From assembly GCA_024449915.1 (NCBI GenBank), contig JAMZAV010000970.1:682001-746000 (forward strand): a stretch of DNA of 64,000 nucleotides. The letters run 5' to 3'. The stretch is from Sweltsa coloradensis. Lineage: Eukaryota > Arthropoda > Insecta > Plecoptera > Chloroperlidae. Made by a program: the position numbers and the translations under genes. Below, piece after piece: positions 46,713 through 56,925 of the stretch. Each line of letters begins with the position of its first letter. Positions within the stretch are counted from its first letter, which is position 1. The notes beneath the pieces are model-generated. The model saw nothing but the letters and a program-made list of their open reading frames with translations. It ran no database searches and was not told where the DNA came from.

Positions 46713-49700
46713 TTACACATTTATACTATCATTCATACCATAATTATTAAGTGAATTGTCTACAGAAGTTAAAATCAAGAAAAAGCTTATTATTGTGAGT
46801 TTAAACATATTGTGCATGTTGTTATTTGTCAGTATTCCATGGCATTTTTTGAAATAAAGTTCATGAATTTTACTCCTAAAGATATTGTAACTATTGATAT
46901 GGGTGTCCCTAATGTTTGAAGGTAGAGCGTTCCAAGTTCTTATTGCACTGATAGTGAATGAATTATCGAGTAAGTTTGTCCTGTGAACGGGGAAAATGAG
47001 TTGAGTACCTGCCCTTGATCTAGTGTTAAAGAGATGATTTGAATGGAGGTACGTGAAGTTGGTAGCAAGATAAGACGGTAAAGAAGTTGATAATACGCGA
47101 TGAACGAGACAGACAGAGTGGAGGTTACGTCGATCATTTAGGCGAAGCCATTGAAGATCTTTGTAACTTGAGTTACATGATCAGATTTTTTAATACCCAT
47201 AATAAAACGTACGCATGAATTTTGAGCCCGTTGAAGTCGAATAGATAAGTCTTCAGTCAAGTCATTATAAATAACGTCGCAGTAGTCAAAGTGAGGAAAT
47301 ATGAGGGATTGTACAAGCATTCTTTTGAGTTTAGTTGGAAGAAAGTTCTTAAGTCTATTTAATGAATGTAGCGAGGCGTAAGTCTTTTGACAAACATGTT
47401 TAATATGTTCAGTCCAAGAAAGATTGTCAGTCATATAGAGTCCTAAATTCTTAACATTATGTTGTAGAGGTATAGCCATGCCATTCAAGATAACATTAGG
47501 AAGTGTTGCATAATCAATTTTGTTTAGAAGTTTCTGATAACCTAATATGATGGTTTGTGATTTATTAGGGTTTATATGAAGGTGAAGCATGTAAGTAGAT
47601 TTGCAAGTCATCGGCGTATAAATGATGATAGCAGTACTTTAGAGAAGATGATATATCATTAATATATATTGAAAATAATAGAGGTCCAAGGACACTTCCT
47701 TGCGGGACTCCAGCACATACGGGTTCCCAGGTTGATTGATTGCCATCGGATATTACGCATTGATGTCTTTGACGAAGGTAAGATTCCATCCACTGAAGTG
47801 TAGGAGTAGAGAAATTAATAGATTTTAGTTTAGTTATAAGTATGTCAATGTCAACAGAATCAAAAGCTTTGCTAAAGTCAAGTAGTGTCAAGAGTGTCAA
47901 TTGTCGACTGTCCATTTTCTTCCTTAATCATCCGTTAATTTAATTTAAAGCTGTGCATGTACTGTGATTTGATCTAAAGCCGGATTGATATTTATCTAAT
48001 ATGTCATTTTCTGCAAGATATGCTGAAATTTGTTTATGGACAATAAATTCCAACGCTTTCGAAAGTGCTGGTAGAATACTTATGGGTCGATAATCATTGG
48101 CTGAGTTTGGTTTAGTCTTTTTAGGTAGAGGGTGGACAAGAGCCTGTTTCCAAGTATGAGTGAGAATTCAATGAAAAATTAAAAAGATGTATTATAGGCT
48201 CTATTAGAAAAGGGGAAAGTTTGATCATATGTTGAATAAGTTTAATTGAAATTAAATCAACTCCTTCTGCATTGGATTTGATTCGATTGATTGCATGAAG
48301 GGCAAGTTTTGGAGTCACGTGAGTAAAATAAAACTCTTCGTACGTGGGTTTAATTGAATTATTTTCTATGTCGTTTATGAATCTTTCCTTTTTATTTAAG
48401 TCAGTGATAGTGGGAAGTGTAGTGAAATGTGTATTGAGAGCATCAAGCGGAATATCGATAGGAGTACAATCAACCTTTTGCTTCCCAATACCCATTTGTG
48501 AAAGACTTTGCCACATCTTTTTCATTGGGATCTTAGGGTCAAGTAGACTGTAGGTATAGCGTTTCCTTTCGGTTCGAATAATCTGGTTAGTTTTATTTCT
48601 TAATGTTCTGTATTTATCTCGATTTTCTTCATTTGAGTCTGCTTTAAATTTATTGAAGGCCCCATCACGCTTAGCCATGAGGTCTCTTATTTCAGCTGTC
48701 ATCCATGGAGAAGGTGGTTTAGTCACTCTTACGACTCTAAGGGGGGCATGCTTATCATAAAGTTGTAACAATAATGAGTTAAATTCCATTAGCTTTTCAT
48801 CGATTGTTGGAAGATTAGCGAAATTATCCCAAGGCAGGGCTAGAGAATCTAACAGAAATTGTTCTTTGTCAATATATTTTATATTACGTCTCATAAGAAA
48901 TTTTGGTGTCTGATTCGGTACCCGTATTGAGTACTGCAAATAAATTAAGTCGTGAGCAGAGATCCCTGGGACTGAGAGCTGCCCATGATTTAGAACTCTA
49001 TCCCGATTTGACGTCAACATAATGTCAATCCAAGTGTGAGAAGTGGAAGTGTGATGGGTTGGGGAAAGGGGCAGGATTGTTAAATTACAAGAGTTGAAAA
49101 TAGTTTTAAGTTGTCGTGTGTCTGTATGATTCTCTAAAAGCAAGTTAGTATTAAAATCACCCATGATAATGATGTGCTCATAATGAGGAATATGTTTTAA
49201 TAAGGAGGTTTCGAAGTCTGTGAGGAAACCAATTTTTGGAGGACGATAAACTACTGCTAAAAGTATCGATTGATTCTTAATTTTAATCTCAAAGATAATA
49301 TATTCCGGACGAGAACAGTATGCACTTGGAGATTGGCACAAAACTTTACTTTTTATATCATTACGTATATAAGCACATACACCGCCTACCGCTTCTTAGT
49401 GCGATCATTTCTAATGATCCTGTATCCATCGAGCTGTATCAGATTGGAATGTAACGACGGTTTTAACCAAGACTCACTAATGAGAATTACGTGAATGTCA
49501 TTTTCGGAAACAATTGTTCGTAGATCAAGACAGTGTGACATAATAGATGAAGCATTTAAATGGACGACCTGAAGAGCCCTAGGATGTCTAGACAATCGGT
49601 TCTTCAGAATGTTTCCGGTCGGACAATAAGTAGTCGGAGAAGGCGGAGGTGAGAGGTGAAGGTCATTGATAACGGCTGGCAAAGTCAAAAAATTATTCGT

Positions 49701-49775
49701 CAAATCAGTAGGTGTAGGTGATTTTGGGGGTCCACCTAGAACGCTCATATTTGCTAACTTACGTTTTGAAGCCAT
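46713..49775 (-). pseudogene. LINE2 ORF2: APE endonuclease and reverse transcriptase, frameshifted
   Basis: Starts MASKRKLANMSVLGG at 49,775. Endonuclease blocks: VVHLNASSIMSHCLDL, LISESWLKPSL (catalytic E), then after a frameshift near 49,340-49,386 VVYRPPKIG, IIMGDFNTNLL (GDFN about 49,150-49,161), SHTWIDIML and ISAHDLIYLQ (active-site H). RT blocks: INRIKSNAEGVDLISIKLI, then frame breaks at about 48,120-48,170 and a stop near 47,930, LLDFSKAFDSVDIDIL, CAGVPQGSVLGPLLFSIYIN and YADDLQIYL (YADD about 47,607-47,618). A break at about 47,570-47,611 leads to LHINPNKSQTIILGYQ and HFDYCDVIYNDL, and another near 47,155 to WLRLNDRRNLHSVCLV, ending in INV and TAA at 46,713. Intact length would be about 1,020 residues. 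At least four lesions make it inactive. Confidence 0.9.
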
Positions 49776-50089
49776 TTGTAATTAAAAATAGAAACATTGT
49801 TAGCGGATCAACCAAAACAATAATCACAATATCTGTTAGGTCTATATGGGAATCTAATGCCAAATAAATACTTGTTCGGAAAAACAAGAATTCTAACTCA
49901 CCCTGCACATTCATCAAATAAAATAAAATAAACTTTTTGAAAACATACACACACGCATTCACACTGTAAAGAACTATGAAATACAACAGATACCAAAGTA
50001 GGCATAACATGATAAAAAGAAAAATTATTCAACAAATTAATACGTTAAATATAAAACCTGCTCTTGCCATAACAGTCACAAGTGCCTAT

Positions 50090-50968
50090 TCATGGGATTG
50101 ATGAGGTTGGTTGTACTGGTGTTTGTAGTGCTTGAAGTGCTTGAAGGTCGCGCTCTCTGATGATGTAGAGACGAGAGTTGTCAGGATGTATGACGACAAT
50201 TCGACCGTCTTGGGTCCACACGTTGCGATTTCCTGCCACCACCTTTGCAGCTGTGAGGAGTTTTGCCCGTAACATGGTGAGAGACTCGGTGATGAGAAAA
50301 TCAGTACCCTTAAGTCTCCGCTTTCTCTCCCAAATTAGTGCACGCGGGATGTACCGTGCCAACTTGAGAATGATAGCCCTAGGTCTCTGACGCTCGGACG
50401 ATCCTGCCACGTCTGCGAAAGTTCGCCGTAGAGGTCCCAGACGATGAACTCTATCAATATCCTCATAACGCAGGAGGACCCCGGAGTTGTCTCCTAGCCG
50501 CCGATTCACAAAATTAAGGACGGTATTTACCACGTCCTCGTCTGGACACTCTGCTATGCCATGAATTAGCAGGCAGTTCCTTCTGCTATATTGTTCGGCG
50601 GCGTCGTTGTGGTCAGCTTGGTTGATCAAGGCTTTTGACATCCGGTCAATATCAACCTTCACTAGGTCAAGCTCTTTCGTCACGCTCGCTTTGACTACAG
50701 CAATCTGGTTATCCAGGCGCTTCTGCAGTTCCTGTATTGCAGCTAAGGTATCGGCGACTGAGCTCTCATCATCGGTGGTTAGGTTAGTGTCCTTCCTGGG
50801 AGCGGTAACCGATGTTACTAAATGTTGCATATCCAACAACTGTTGTGTTGCAGACTGTTTTAGTTCTTCGAATTGAGAATTGCAAAACGAAGAGAGCTGC
50901 TTGATGGTCTTGAACTCTTTTTGGGTTTGGGAGTTAGCAACTGGCACTTCTGCTGGTGAAGACATCAT
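50090..50968 (-). CDS. LINE2 ORF1: RNA-binding chaperone-type protein
   Basis: A 292-residue frame, open from ATG to stop, upstream of ORF2 on the same strand. Residues about 72-118 form a heptad-like coiled coil (ADTLAAIQELQKRLDNQIAV), then RRNCLLIHGI at 129-138 begins an RRM-like fold as in L1-type ORF1 proteins, with VHRLGPLRR at 174-182. The C-terminal part has PRAIILKLARYIPRALIWER (197-216) and WTQDGRIVVI (251-260), the order seen in Transposase_22-like ORF1p. Family knowledge predicts it coats LINE RNA and forms multimers in the RNP. It is the only intact retroelement gene in the window. ATG at 50,968 is chosen; a second Met follows directly. Confidence 0.85.
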   Translation of the reverse strand: MMSSPAEVPVANSQTQKEFKTIKQLSSFCNSQFEELKQSATQQLLDMQHLVTSVTAPRKDTNLTTDDESSVADTLAAIQELQKRLDNQIAVVKASVTKELDLVKVDIDRMSKALINQADHNDAAEQYSRRNCLLIHGIAECPDEDVVNTVLNFVNRRLGDNSGVLLRYEDIDRVHRLGPLRRTFADVAGSSERQRPRAIILKLARYIPRALIWERKRRLKGTDFLITESLTMLRAKLLTAAKVVAGNRNVWTQDGRIVVIHPDNSRLYIIRERDLQALQALQTPVQPTSSIP

Positions 50969-51380
50969 GATCCTCTTTGAAATGTGACAATGTAGTTTAT
51001 AATTGGCTCAATTGAAAATAAAGTATATAAATATGCATTCAAGATATTTGGCCGATTTGATAATATCCCCTAGGCACTCATTGTGATTAGCAAAGGTGTG
51101 GTGCTTCAATCTTCATCATGAAGGCCGTGGAAGCCAAGGTTATGCTGTGCATTCAACACAAAGAACTAAGTTCTTTGTTACAAACTTATTTTGACTGGAG
51201 TATCTTTGACAAGAACAAGCTCCGTTTCATCCATAAACAAAAGTTTTCACATGAAAAAAACAGAAATGAAAAGGGAAATAGTTACTGTAATATCAAAGGC
51301 ACTCACGTACTAATAGGTGTGCGGGTCACAGGAACCTAAATACACCATCGTGTGTAATTTTTATATTCGAAAACACTCTG
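50969..51380 (-). promoter_or_regulatory. LINE2 5' leader
   Basis: About 412 bp from the GTTAT junction to the ORF1 start. LINEs carry an internal promoter in this position; I see no TATA box and cannot point to a specific motif. The 73-codon plus-strand frame at 51,118-51,339 is antisense to it and not a gene. Confidence 0.5.
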
Positions 51381-51385
51381 GTTAT

Positions 51386-52075
51386 CAACGTGCAACAACG
51401 ATATTTTAATACCATAGAGTAAATTTTGTGCTTCAAGGCTAATAAGGAATACCATAGAGTAAATTATCTAGGTATGTGTTCTGACAACAACCTAAGTACC
51501 CTTGAAAATCGGAGGAAATTTATGGACATTGTTCTGCTCTTCAAAGTTGCTAATAACCTGCTTGACACGCCTCTAATTGAGTCATTAAACTACCGTGTGC
51601 CACCAAGGAACACTCGAATTCATAAACGTTTCATCTTCCCTCCAGCCGCATTGATGTGCACAAGTATTCGTGTTTAATAAGGATGCAGGCTACGTACAAC
51701 AATCTTTTATCATTGAATGGGTCTAATTTAGATTTGCACAATAGTAACATCCATCACTTTCGAAAACAACTAAAAGAAATATTATAATCAACTTCACTAA
51801 TGTCTATAGTCGCTCGTGCTTTCACATACAATTCATATTTCCACTTTACACACTCACACAATCATTCACTCAATCATACATACAACGCAATACGCATACA
51901 TACATACATTCATCATCTCACACTCACATACATTCATGTTTAAATATTTTTTATAGTCATTTTTATGTAACTAATTTTACATTGTATTGTTGCGATTTGT
52001 ATGTTATAGTTTGGTAAATTACACTTGTGGGACACTGTCCTGTTGTAATGTGGCCACAAATAAATAAATAAATAT
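51386..52075 (+). pseudogene. LINE1 C-terminal domain and 3' UTR
   Basis: Continues from NVQQRYFNTIE into a damaged stretch with a 40-bp-offset duplication, then KEYHRVNYLGM, STLENRRKFMDIVLLFKVAN and PRNTRIHKRF, the C-terminal block (LGL..LE.RR...DL...YK) of CR1/L2/Jockey-group ORF2, ending about 51,677 with a last piece FRKQLKEIL in another frame at about 51,757-51,786. The 3' UTR is rich in CATACA/CACTCA words and ends GGCCACAAATAAATAAATAA. Confidence 0.8.
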
Positions 52076-53387
52076 TCCTTCCTGATGTGATTTTTGTGTT
52101 TTCCAACTTTCCGATGAGCGAATGCTAGGATAGGGACGAGAAATCGGAATTTTTCAAGAAAGAAAACATCTAGAAAATGTAACAATGTATGCTAAATGAC
52201 TTAGTTAAGCTAGAGTTAAGAAATGTTTTAAATATACAGGGAAGTAATTTACATAATATGTCCGTATACAGCATATTAGTTTTGATCAATAAATAATAAT
52301 TCAATTCATAATTTAAAAACTCAAGTAGAGTGTGGTTGAATTTTGAATAACACTTCACAACACACACACACACAGGGCAGAATAAGAATCAATTTCTTGT
52401 AACATTTCTTCCATTAGAACTGTCGGTAGACGTGAAGTATTTTTATGCGGTTCAACTTGCTGTTATAATTATTACGTTTCAGCATCTGCAAACATTTAAA
52501 AACAAACAATTTTCTCTCAAAAAGAAAATAGTTATTAACAAAGTACTGTGAGTCCAAACAAAAGGGGTGCAAAATAATTAGAGTTCTCAACTACGAGCAT
52601 TTCATAGAATTGAACGAATCATTTTCCTTCTTCCTTTAGTTAAACTTTATTTCCTTCCGTGATATTGCATTGGCGGAGATAGACGGAGGTTGCAGTTTAT
52701 CACAGTTAATCAAGGAGATTGCTTTCAATGGAGATGAAGATGTAGAACGCAATTGAGAGACGTGGAGTTCTAGAACACACATGTGAGACCGATACAACGT
52801 CGGAGGAAATTGGTTTATTTGAAATTCGCTGGGAATCCTTCTGATAGCTTAAATTTGTAAAAGAAACTTATTGGTAAAAGAAGAGAATGAATCTACACAA
52901 TGTACAGGAAGATCATAAAATTGAGAGCAAACGTGACCATATTACAAATAAACTATAACAATGATATTAAATGTATGAATAATTATTCATGAATAATTTT
53001 ATACACAAATATGGAGACTACGCAATTTAAAATTAATGATCACGTGAACATAAAATGTGTACAAGAAAATGAAATAGAAAAATGAAATGCAAAATAACGA
53101 AAAGTTAACCCTGATTTGGACACCCAAAATACGTAAAGTTTTCTATATATATTTATACATTTTGATAAAGCGTCAATATAATGGGCGAATTCTGCAGGTA
53201 ACAGGTTCAGTTCCAGCTATAGCTACCAAAAACCTGATTGCAGTATTATTAATAACAAATTGTTTTTTTTATGTCGATGGGCGATTGTTTGTTGAGTTTT
53301 GTAGAACAGTTCTTGGGAATTTCACATCATACAACAACCTTCCAAATACCAAAAACATATTATCTGCACCGAGACAGCTTAACCAAA
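52076..53387. other. AT-rich non-coding DNA
   Basis: Holds a short (AC)n tract at 52,358-52,374. No gene recognised. Confidence 0.45.
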
Positions 53388-53693
53388 CAAAAGCTTCGTT
53401 CCTGGTCCATGTACAATGTACATTGATTATTTTACACAGTCCTGCGAGTGACTTCAATAGCATATTGACTGATGGACATACTTTAATTATTTCCTTTGTG
53501 ACAACCTGGACGATATTCTTTCCTCGCGATTGGAAAGAGTCGAGAAAAAAACCACTTCCTGTGCTCACGAATTATGAATTGTGACAGGAATAGTGACGAT
53601 TCTTTTGTCCACTTCCACATTCAGTTCAAACGACAGTTTCAGGAGTTTCAGGAGTGGGAATTGATTCTTCGGACAATATCGAGTATCGGTGAT

Positions 53694-53724
53694 GTCATGT
53701 CTTGTCATGTCATGTCATGTCATG
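53694..53724 (+). repeat. (TCATG)n microsatellite
   Basis: About six GTCAT/TCATG pentamers with one interruption (TCTTG). Confidence 0.85.
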
Positions 53725-53894
53725 GTACTAGAGGTTCAACTGCACGGATCCATTATCACAAGTTATTGCCATATAACATTTTGAGTTCTACCGATGATAG
53801 ACCCATTCAATACTTATATTCTTTTATATATTTCGAATTTAATTTCATATCGTCACCAGGGGTAAAATTTAAAGTATATTTTAAAATTAGTTTT

Positions 53895-53990
53895 GGTGGT
53901 AGAGAAGAGGTACGTAAAGCTGGAGGTTCTGAGTTCGATCCCCAGTCGGGGCAAACTTTTACGACAATGTCCACAAAGCGGGCTTATGCT
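53895..53990 (+). repeat. Family-3 tRNA-like element
   Basis: Contains GGAGGTTCTGAGTTCGATCC (B-box) and the following CAGTCGGGGCAAACTTTTAC, GACAATG. A second copy lies at 59,704-59,790 (GAGGTTCTGCGTTCGAGCC, CAGTCAGGGCAAACTTTTAC, GATAATG). Shared sequence past the tRNA-like part shows these are SINE copies, not tRNA genes. Confidence 0.6.
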
Positions 53991-54391
53991 TAAAACCTTG
54001 TATTGAAAATAAACGAAATCAAATAACATTTGAATTAAGATAATAAAATTTAAAATAAACAAAATCTATACATTTACTTACCGAAATAAAAACACTTATC
54101 CTACTCAAATCTATTAATACTTAGAATCAATTCCCACTCCTGCAACTGTCGTTTAAACCGAATGTGGAATTGGACAAAAGAATCGTCACTATTCCTGTCA
54201 CAATTCACAATTCGTGAGAACAGGAAGTGATATTTCCTCGACTCTTTCCAATCGCTAGGAAAGAATATTGTCCAGTTGTCACAAAAGAAATAATCAAAGT
54301 ATGTCCATCAGTCAATATGCTATTGAAGTTACTAGCAGGACTGCGTATGTGTAAAATAATCAATGTACATAGACCAGGAGCGTAGCTTTTG

Positions 54392-54949
54392 TTTTGTATC
54401 TATGTATTGTGTCTACTACATAAATAGCGTCACTATAGTGTAGACTTTTCGCTCAGCGGAGTTTAAAATGTAGCGTATTTCATGCTATAACTCACCCCCC
54501 GTGCGCGACATTCTCAGAAGCTACTCGACCACTAAACACGGGCGTCCGGGCGAGCGTTAAATTTGCTCCCTGACTCGTAGCCTGATGCCCTGTTCTGTGT
54601 CTACGCCCTCCAAGGTGTCTGATACAGATGGGCGATCATCCGAAGTGTGCAGCTCGAAGAGGGTAGAGCTCGAATCACCGGACATTTTAAATTGCTCATC
54701 TCCATCTATCTCCACTATTCGCATCGAATAGGAGAATCGCTTTATATATTCGTTACTCAATAATCCTACCCCTTACTATTCGCCATTAGACTACGCATAT
54801 TTTGCTTTTGTTACTCTGCTATTCACATAAATCACTGTGGGAAAAAGTAAGTTTTCGTCAATCGTGGTGTGGCTAAAGTTTTGAATCAGAGTTATATTCC
54901 CTCAAACCGTTTATTTAGACGTCATTTTATAGCGTTGACAACTTGTACT
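54392..54949. other. Non-coding stretch with one weak candidate frame
   Basis: No known repeat seen. A minus-strand frame at 54,557-54,760 is listed separately. Confidence 0.4.
54557..54760 (-). CDS. Weak candidate open frame, 67 residues, unknown
   Basis: The frame includes MRIVEIDGDEQFKMSGDSSS and VSDTLEGVDTEQGIRLRVRE. Its composition (acidic, Ser-rich, few rare residues) is more protein-like than other short frames in the window, and a plausible inner start is MSGDSSS. I do not recognise a family. There are no supporting neighbours, no conserved copy here and no clear splice sites, so it may be an exon, a transposon-derived piece or chance. Confidence 0.2.
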   Translation of the reverse strand: MSNEYIKRFSYSMRIVEIDGDEQFKMSGDSSSTLFELHTSDDRPSVSDTLEGVDTEQGIRLRVREQI

Positions 54950-55251
54950 AGTATTGAAAACATTGTACATACCTTGTGAGACAAACTTTATTTGCTGTCG
55001 TTCCATACATAATAATGTACCAGGCTAAATCGAGTATTTAGGAAACTCAGGACCCTAGTATTGAAACATTGTACATACCTTGTGAGACAAACTTTATTTG
55101 CTGTCGTTCCATACATAATAATGTACCAGGCTAAATCGAGTATTTAGGAAACTCAGGACCCTAGTATTGAAACATTGTACATACCTTGTAAGACAAACTT
55201 TATTTGCTGTCGTTCCACACATAATAATGTACCAGGCTAAATCGAGTATTT
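54950..55251 (+). repeat. 106-bp tandem repeat, nearly three copies
   Basis: Units start TAGTATTGAAA.CATTGTAC at about 54,950, 55,056 and 55,162 and contain GACAAACTTTATTTGCTGTC and AATAATGTACCAGGCTAAAT. Copies 1 and 2 are almost identical; the third differs at a few bases and stops after GAGTATTTA. Confidence 0.9.
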
Positions 55252-55423
55252 ACCATCTACGTCCGGGAAACTCTGTAGATGATAACTTGATATAGCACTG
55301 TACGAAAATGTTCAAAAGTGTTCTACTTACCCACCAACATTTTTGTGTGTGGATGAAAGTCCATATACCAGTTGACTGAAAAAATGCATTTTACTATCCG
55401 TATCATAAGTTTTAAATCTACTG

Positions 55424-55500
55424 CCGAATGCGGTTTTCGAACCTGGGACATTCTGCACTGGAAGCAGGGACTCAAAACCACTGGACCAACTCCTTATTGT
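55424..55500 (-). repeat. Family-1-like tRNA head (minus)
   Basis: On the minus strand: GTTGGTCCAGTGGTTTTGAG, CCTGCTTCCAGTGCAG (anticodon-like stem as in the family-1 SINE) and CCCAGGTTCGAAAACC (B-box region). The SINE body does not follow recognisably. Confidence 0.45.
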
Positions 55501-56524
55501 CCTTCGCGAGAATAGGGAAACTGTACCGTTATTAGTAGATTTTACCAGATATGGTAAAACGCGCTAAGGACTTGCAATTATCTAGAAGATATGATATTAC
55601 CATTGACATACGGGCTTTGGAATAGTACATTTATATTTATTTGGACAATGTTGTTGATTAATGTTGTGTGTGTTGATAACCTCGTGTAGCTTTCCTTGCA
55701 AGATAAGAAACTTGATTAATTGTATTCAATCTGAATTTTTATCGATTTACTACACCTGTAAACTAAATAATTAATTAGAAAACTCTTGGATTGATTGAAC
55801 GAATCAACTATATGTGTCATATTTTATCTTGGCACTGTTTTGTTGATTTTTGAAGATTGCATTGATTAATTATTATGCGTAGTGATTTGTTGTGATGATC
55901 CAGCATGTAATCTCATATTTGGAACAATATCACTCTCAATTCATTAATAATTCAAAACAATTAAATTTACTACGCATTTTTAATCGAAATTACATTATGA
56001 AAGATAGTGAACCTTTTCCAGACGAGATTTGTTTATTAAGCTTGTAAGAGTGCGTTTATTTATTTTAATTATGTACTTAATATTTATTAAACGTCTGTCC
56101 TATTCAGTTATAAAAACTGTTTTACAAAGGTGGACAATATATTTGCGGTTGTAAATGTAGTGTATGTTGGGAACGGGAAGTATGTTTGTGTAAATGTGTG
56201 TGTGTATTTGTAGCGTGTTCTGCGCAACAAATTATCGTAGAAACTCTGTCCCCTGGTCGAACACGAAACCAATACCGCAAACCTCAATTACAATTGTTTC
56301 CTGTTTAATTGTCAGTTCGTTAATGAACTCACAAATGTGTTTGCCAGTTAATTATTGACTGTTCAGTACACAAAACGAGTAAATGAAATCTTGAAGGTTA
56401 CCATTCAATACTGGGGGATCGGAAACTGTTATTATACGAATTCAGGTACATCGATAATTATTAGCCTGTGTTTCTGTGCTTAAATCTTATTTTGTAAAAT
56501 TAGTTTTATATTTATTTGTCACAC
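55501..56524. other. AT-rich non-coding DNA
   Basis: No gene recognised; the only repeat seen is the minus-strand tail at 56,054-56,139. Confidence 0.45.
56054..56139 (-). repeat. Repeat 3' tail with stem-loop (minus)
   Basis: On the minus strand: GTCCACCTTTGTAAAACAGTT, TTTATAACTGAATAGGACAG, ACGTTTAATAAATATTAAG. Same family as 3,918 and 22,671; the CAGTT/AACTG hairpin is intact. Confidence 0.55.
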
Positions 56525-56925
56525 AAGTGCCAGATAACTAAAACTAAACAATTGAAACGCACATTTAATCAAAATTAAAAACAATTCAAATACGTTATGC
56601 AAATAATTAAATCACGAACAAGTGTTATCAATTTTAATTAACAATGTTTTATAAATTAAAAACTTAAACCTCAAGATGAATGAAAAACTATAAGGTTATA
56701 AAATACACTAGTGAAAAGGTGATATTATTAGAGTGATTATTAAGTCATATTGGTAGACTGGAATAAACAGATCATGCGGTCGATCTCAATTTCTGCATCA
56801 ATGGCTAGTAATTTGTTGTAGGTCTTGATTTGGTTGATGGGGAATATTTAAAAATATCAAAACGAGCACATGTAATTTTGAAGAGGATGTAATTTCATGT
56901 AAGTCTTGTAGGGATGTGAAAGTTA
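56525..56925 (+). repeat. Dispersed repeat, second copy of 5,380-5,835
   Basis: Ends in the same GTAGGGATGTGAAAGTT and shares the ACGAGCACAT.TAATTTTGAA-type block and the CAATTTCTG.AT.AATGG block. This copy is not followed by satellite, so the repeat is independent of the array. Confidence 0.6.

Larger units (their letters stand above)
46515..51380 (-). mobile_element. LINE2: complete-length LINE inserted into LINE1
   Basis: A 4,866-bp minus-strand element with, in its own direction, a 5' leader (51,380-50,969), ORF1 (50,968-50,090), a 314-bp gap, ORF2 (49,775-46,713), a 3' UTR and a (TATC)n tail (about 46,515-46,539). It is bracketed by GTTAT (46,510-46,514 and 51,381-51,385); dropping the insert and one copy restores KIAVINVQQRYF in LINE1. 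The simple-repeat tail instead of poly-A is typical of several CR1/L2/Jockey-group families. ORF2 has frameshifts, so this copy is unlikely to be active. Confidence 0.9.
40964..52075 (+). mobile_element. LINE1: CR1/L2/Jockey-group LINE, broken by two insertions
   Basis: The element runs in three pieces: 40,964-43,823 (N-terminal region, endonuclease, most of reverse transcriptase), 46,407-46,514 (next about 35 codons) and 51,386-52,075 (C-terminal domain and 3' end). Between them sit a palindromic transposon and LINE2. Joining the pieces keeps one reading frame over both scars, and each insert is bracketed by a duplication (ATT and GTTAT). The 3' end is GTGGCCACAAATAAATAAATAAATA at about 52,049-52,073, an A-rich tail as expected for retrotransposition. 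Several frameshifts and stops make it non-functional. A 40-bp-offset duplication (AATACCATAGAGTAAATT at 51,408 and 51,448) adds further damage. The exact 5' end is not determined. Confidence 0.88.
53388..54391. mobile_element. Inverted-repeat element, arms of about 270-285 bp, with a SINE in the spacer
   Basis: 53,388-53,670 is the reverse complement, with small indels, of 54,123-54,391; outer ends are CAAAAGCTTCGTTCCTGG and CCAGGAGCGTAGCTTTTG. The spacer of about 450 bp contains a (TCATG)n microsatellite (53,694-53,724) and a family-3 tRNA-like element (53,895-53,990). A 165-codon plus frame overlapping the left arm overlaps a 99-codon frame on the other strand and is not supported as a gene. 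Confidence 0.75.

Noticed and set aside
53087..53584. 165-codon plus-strand frame
   Set aside because: It overlaps the arm of an inverted repeat, has an overlapping open frame on the other strand and lacks known domains.
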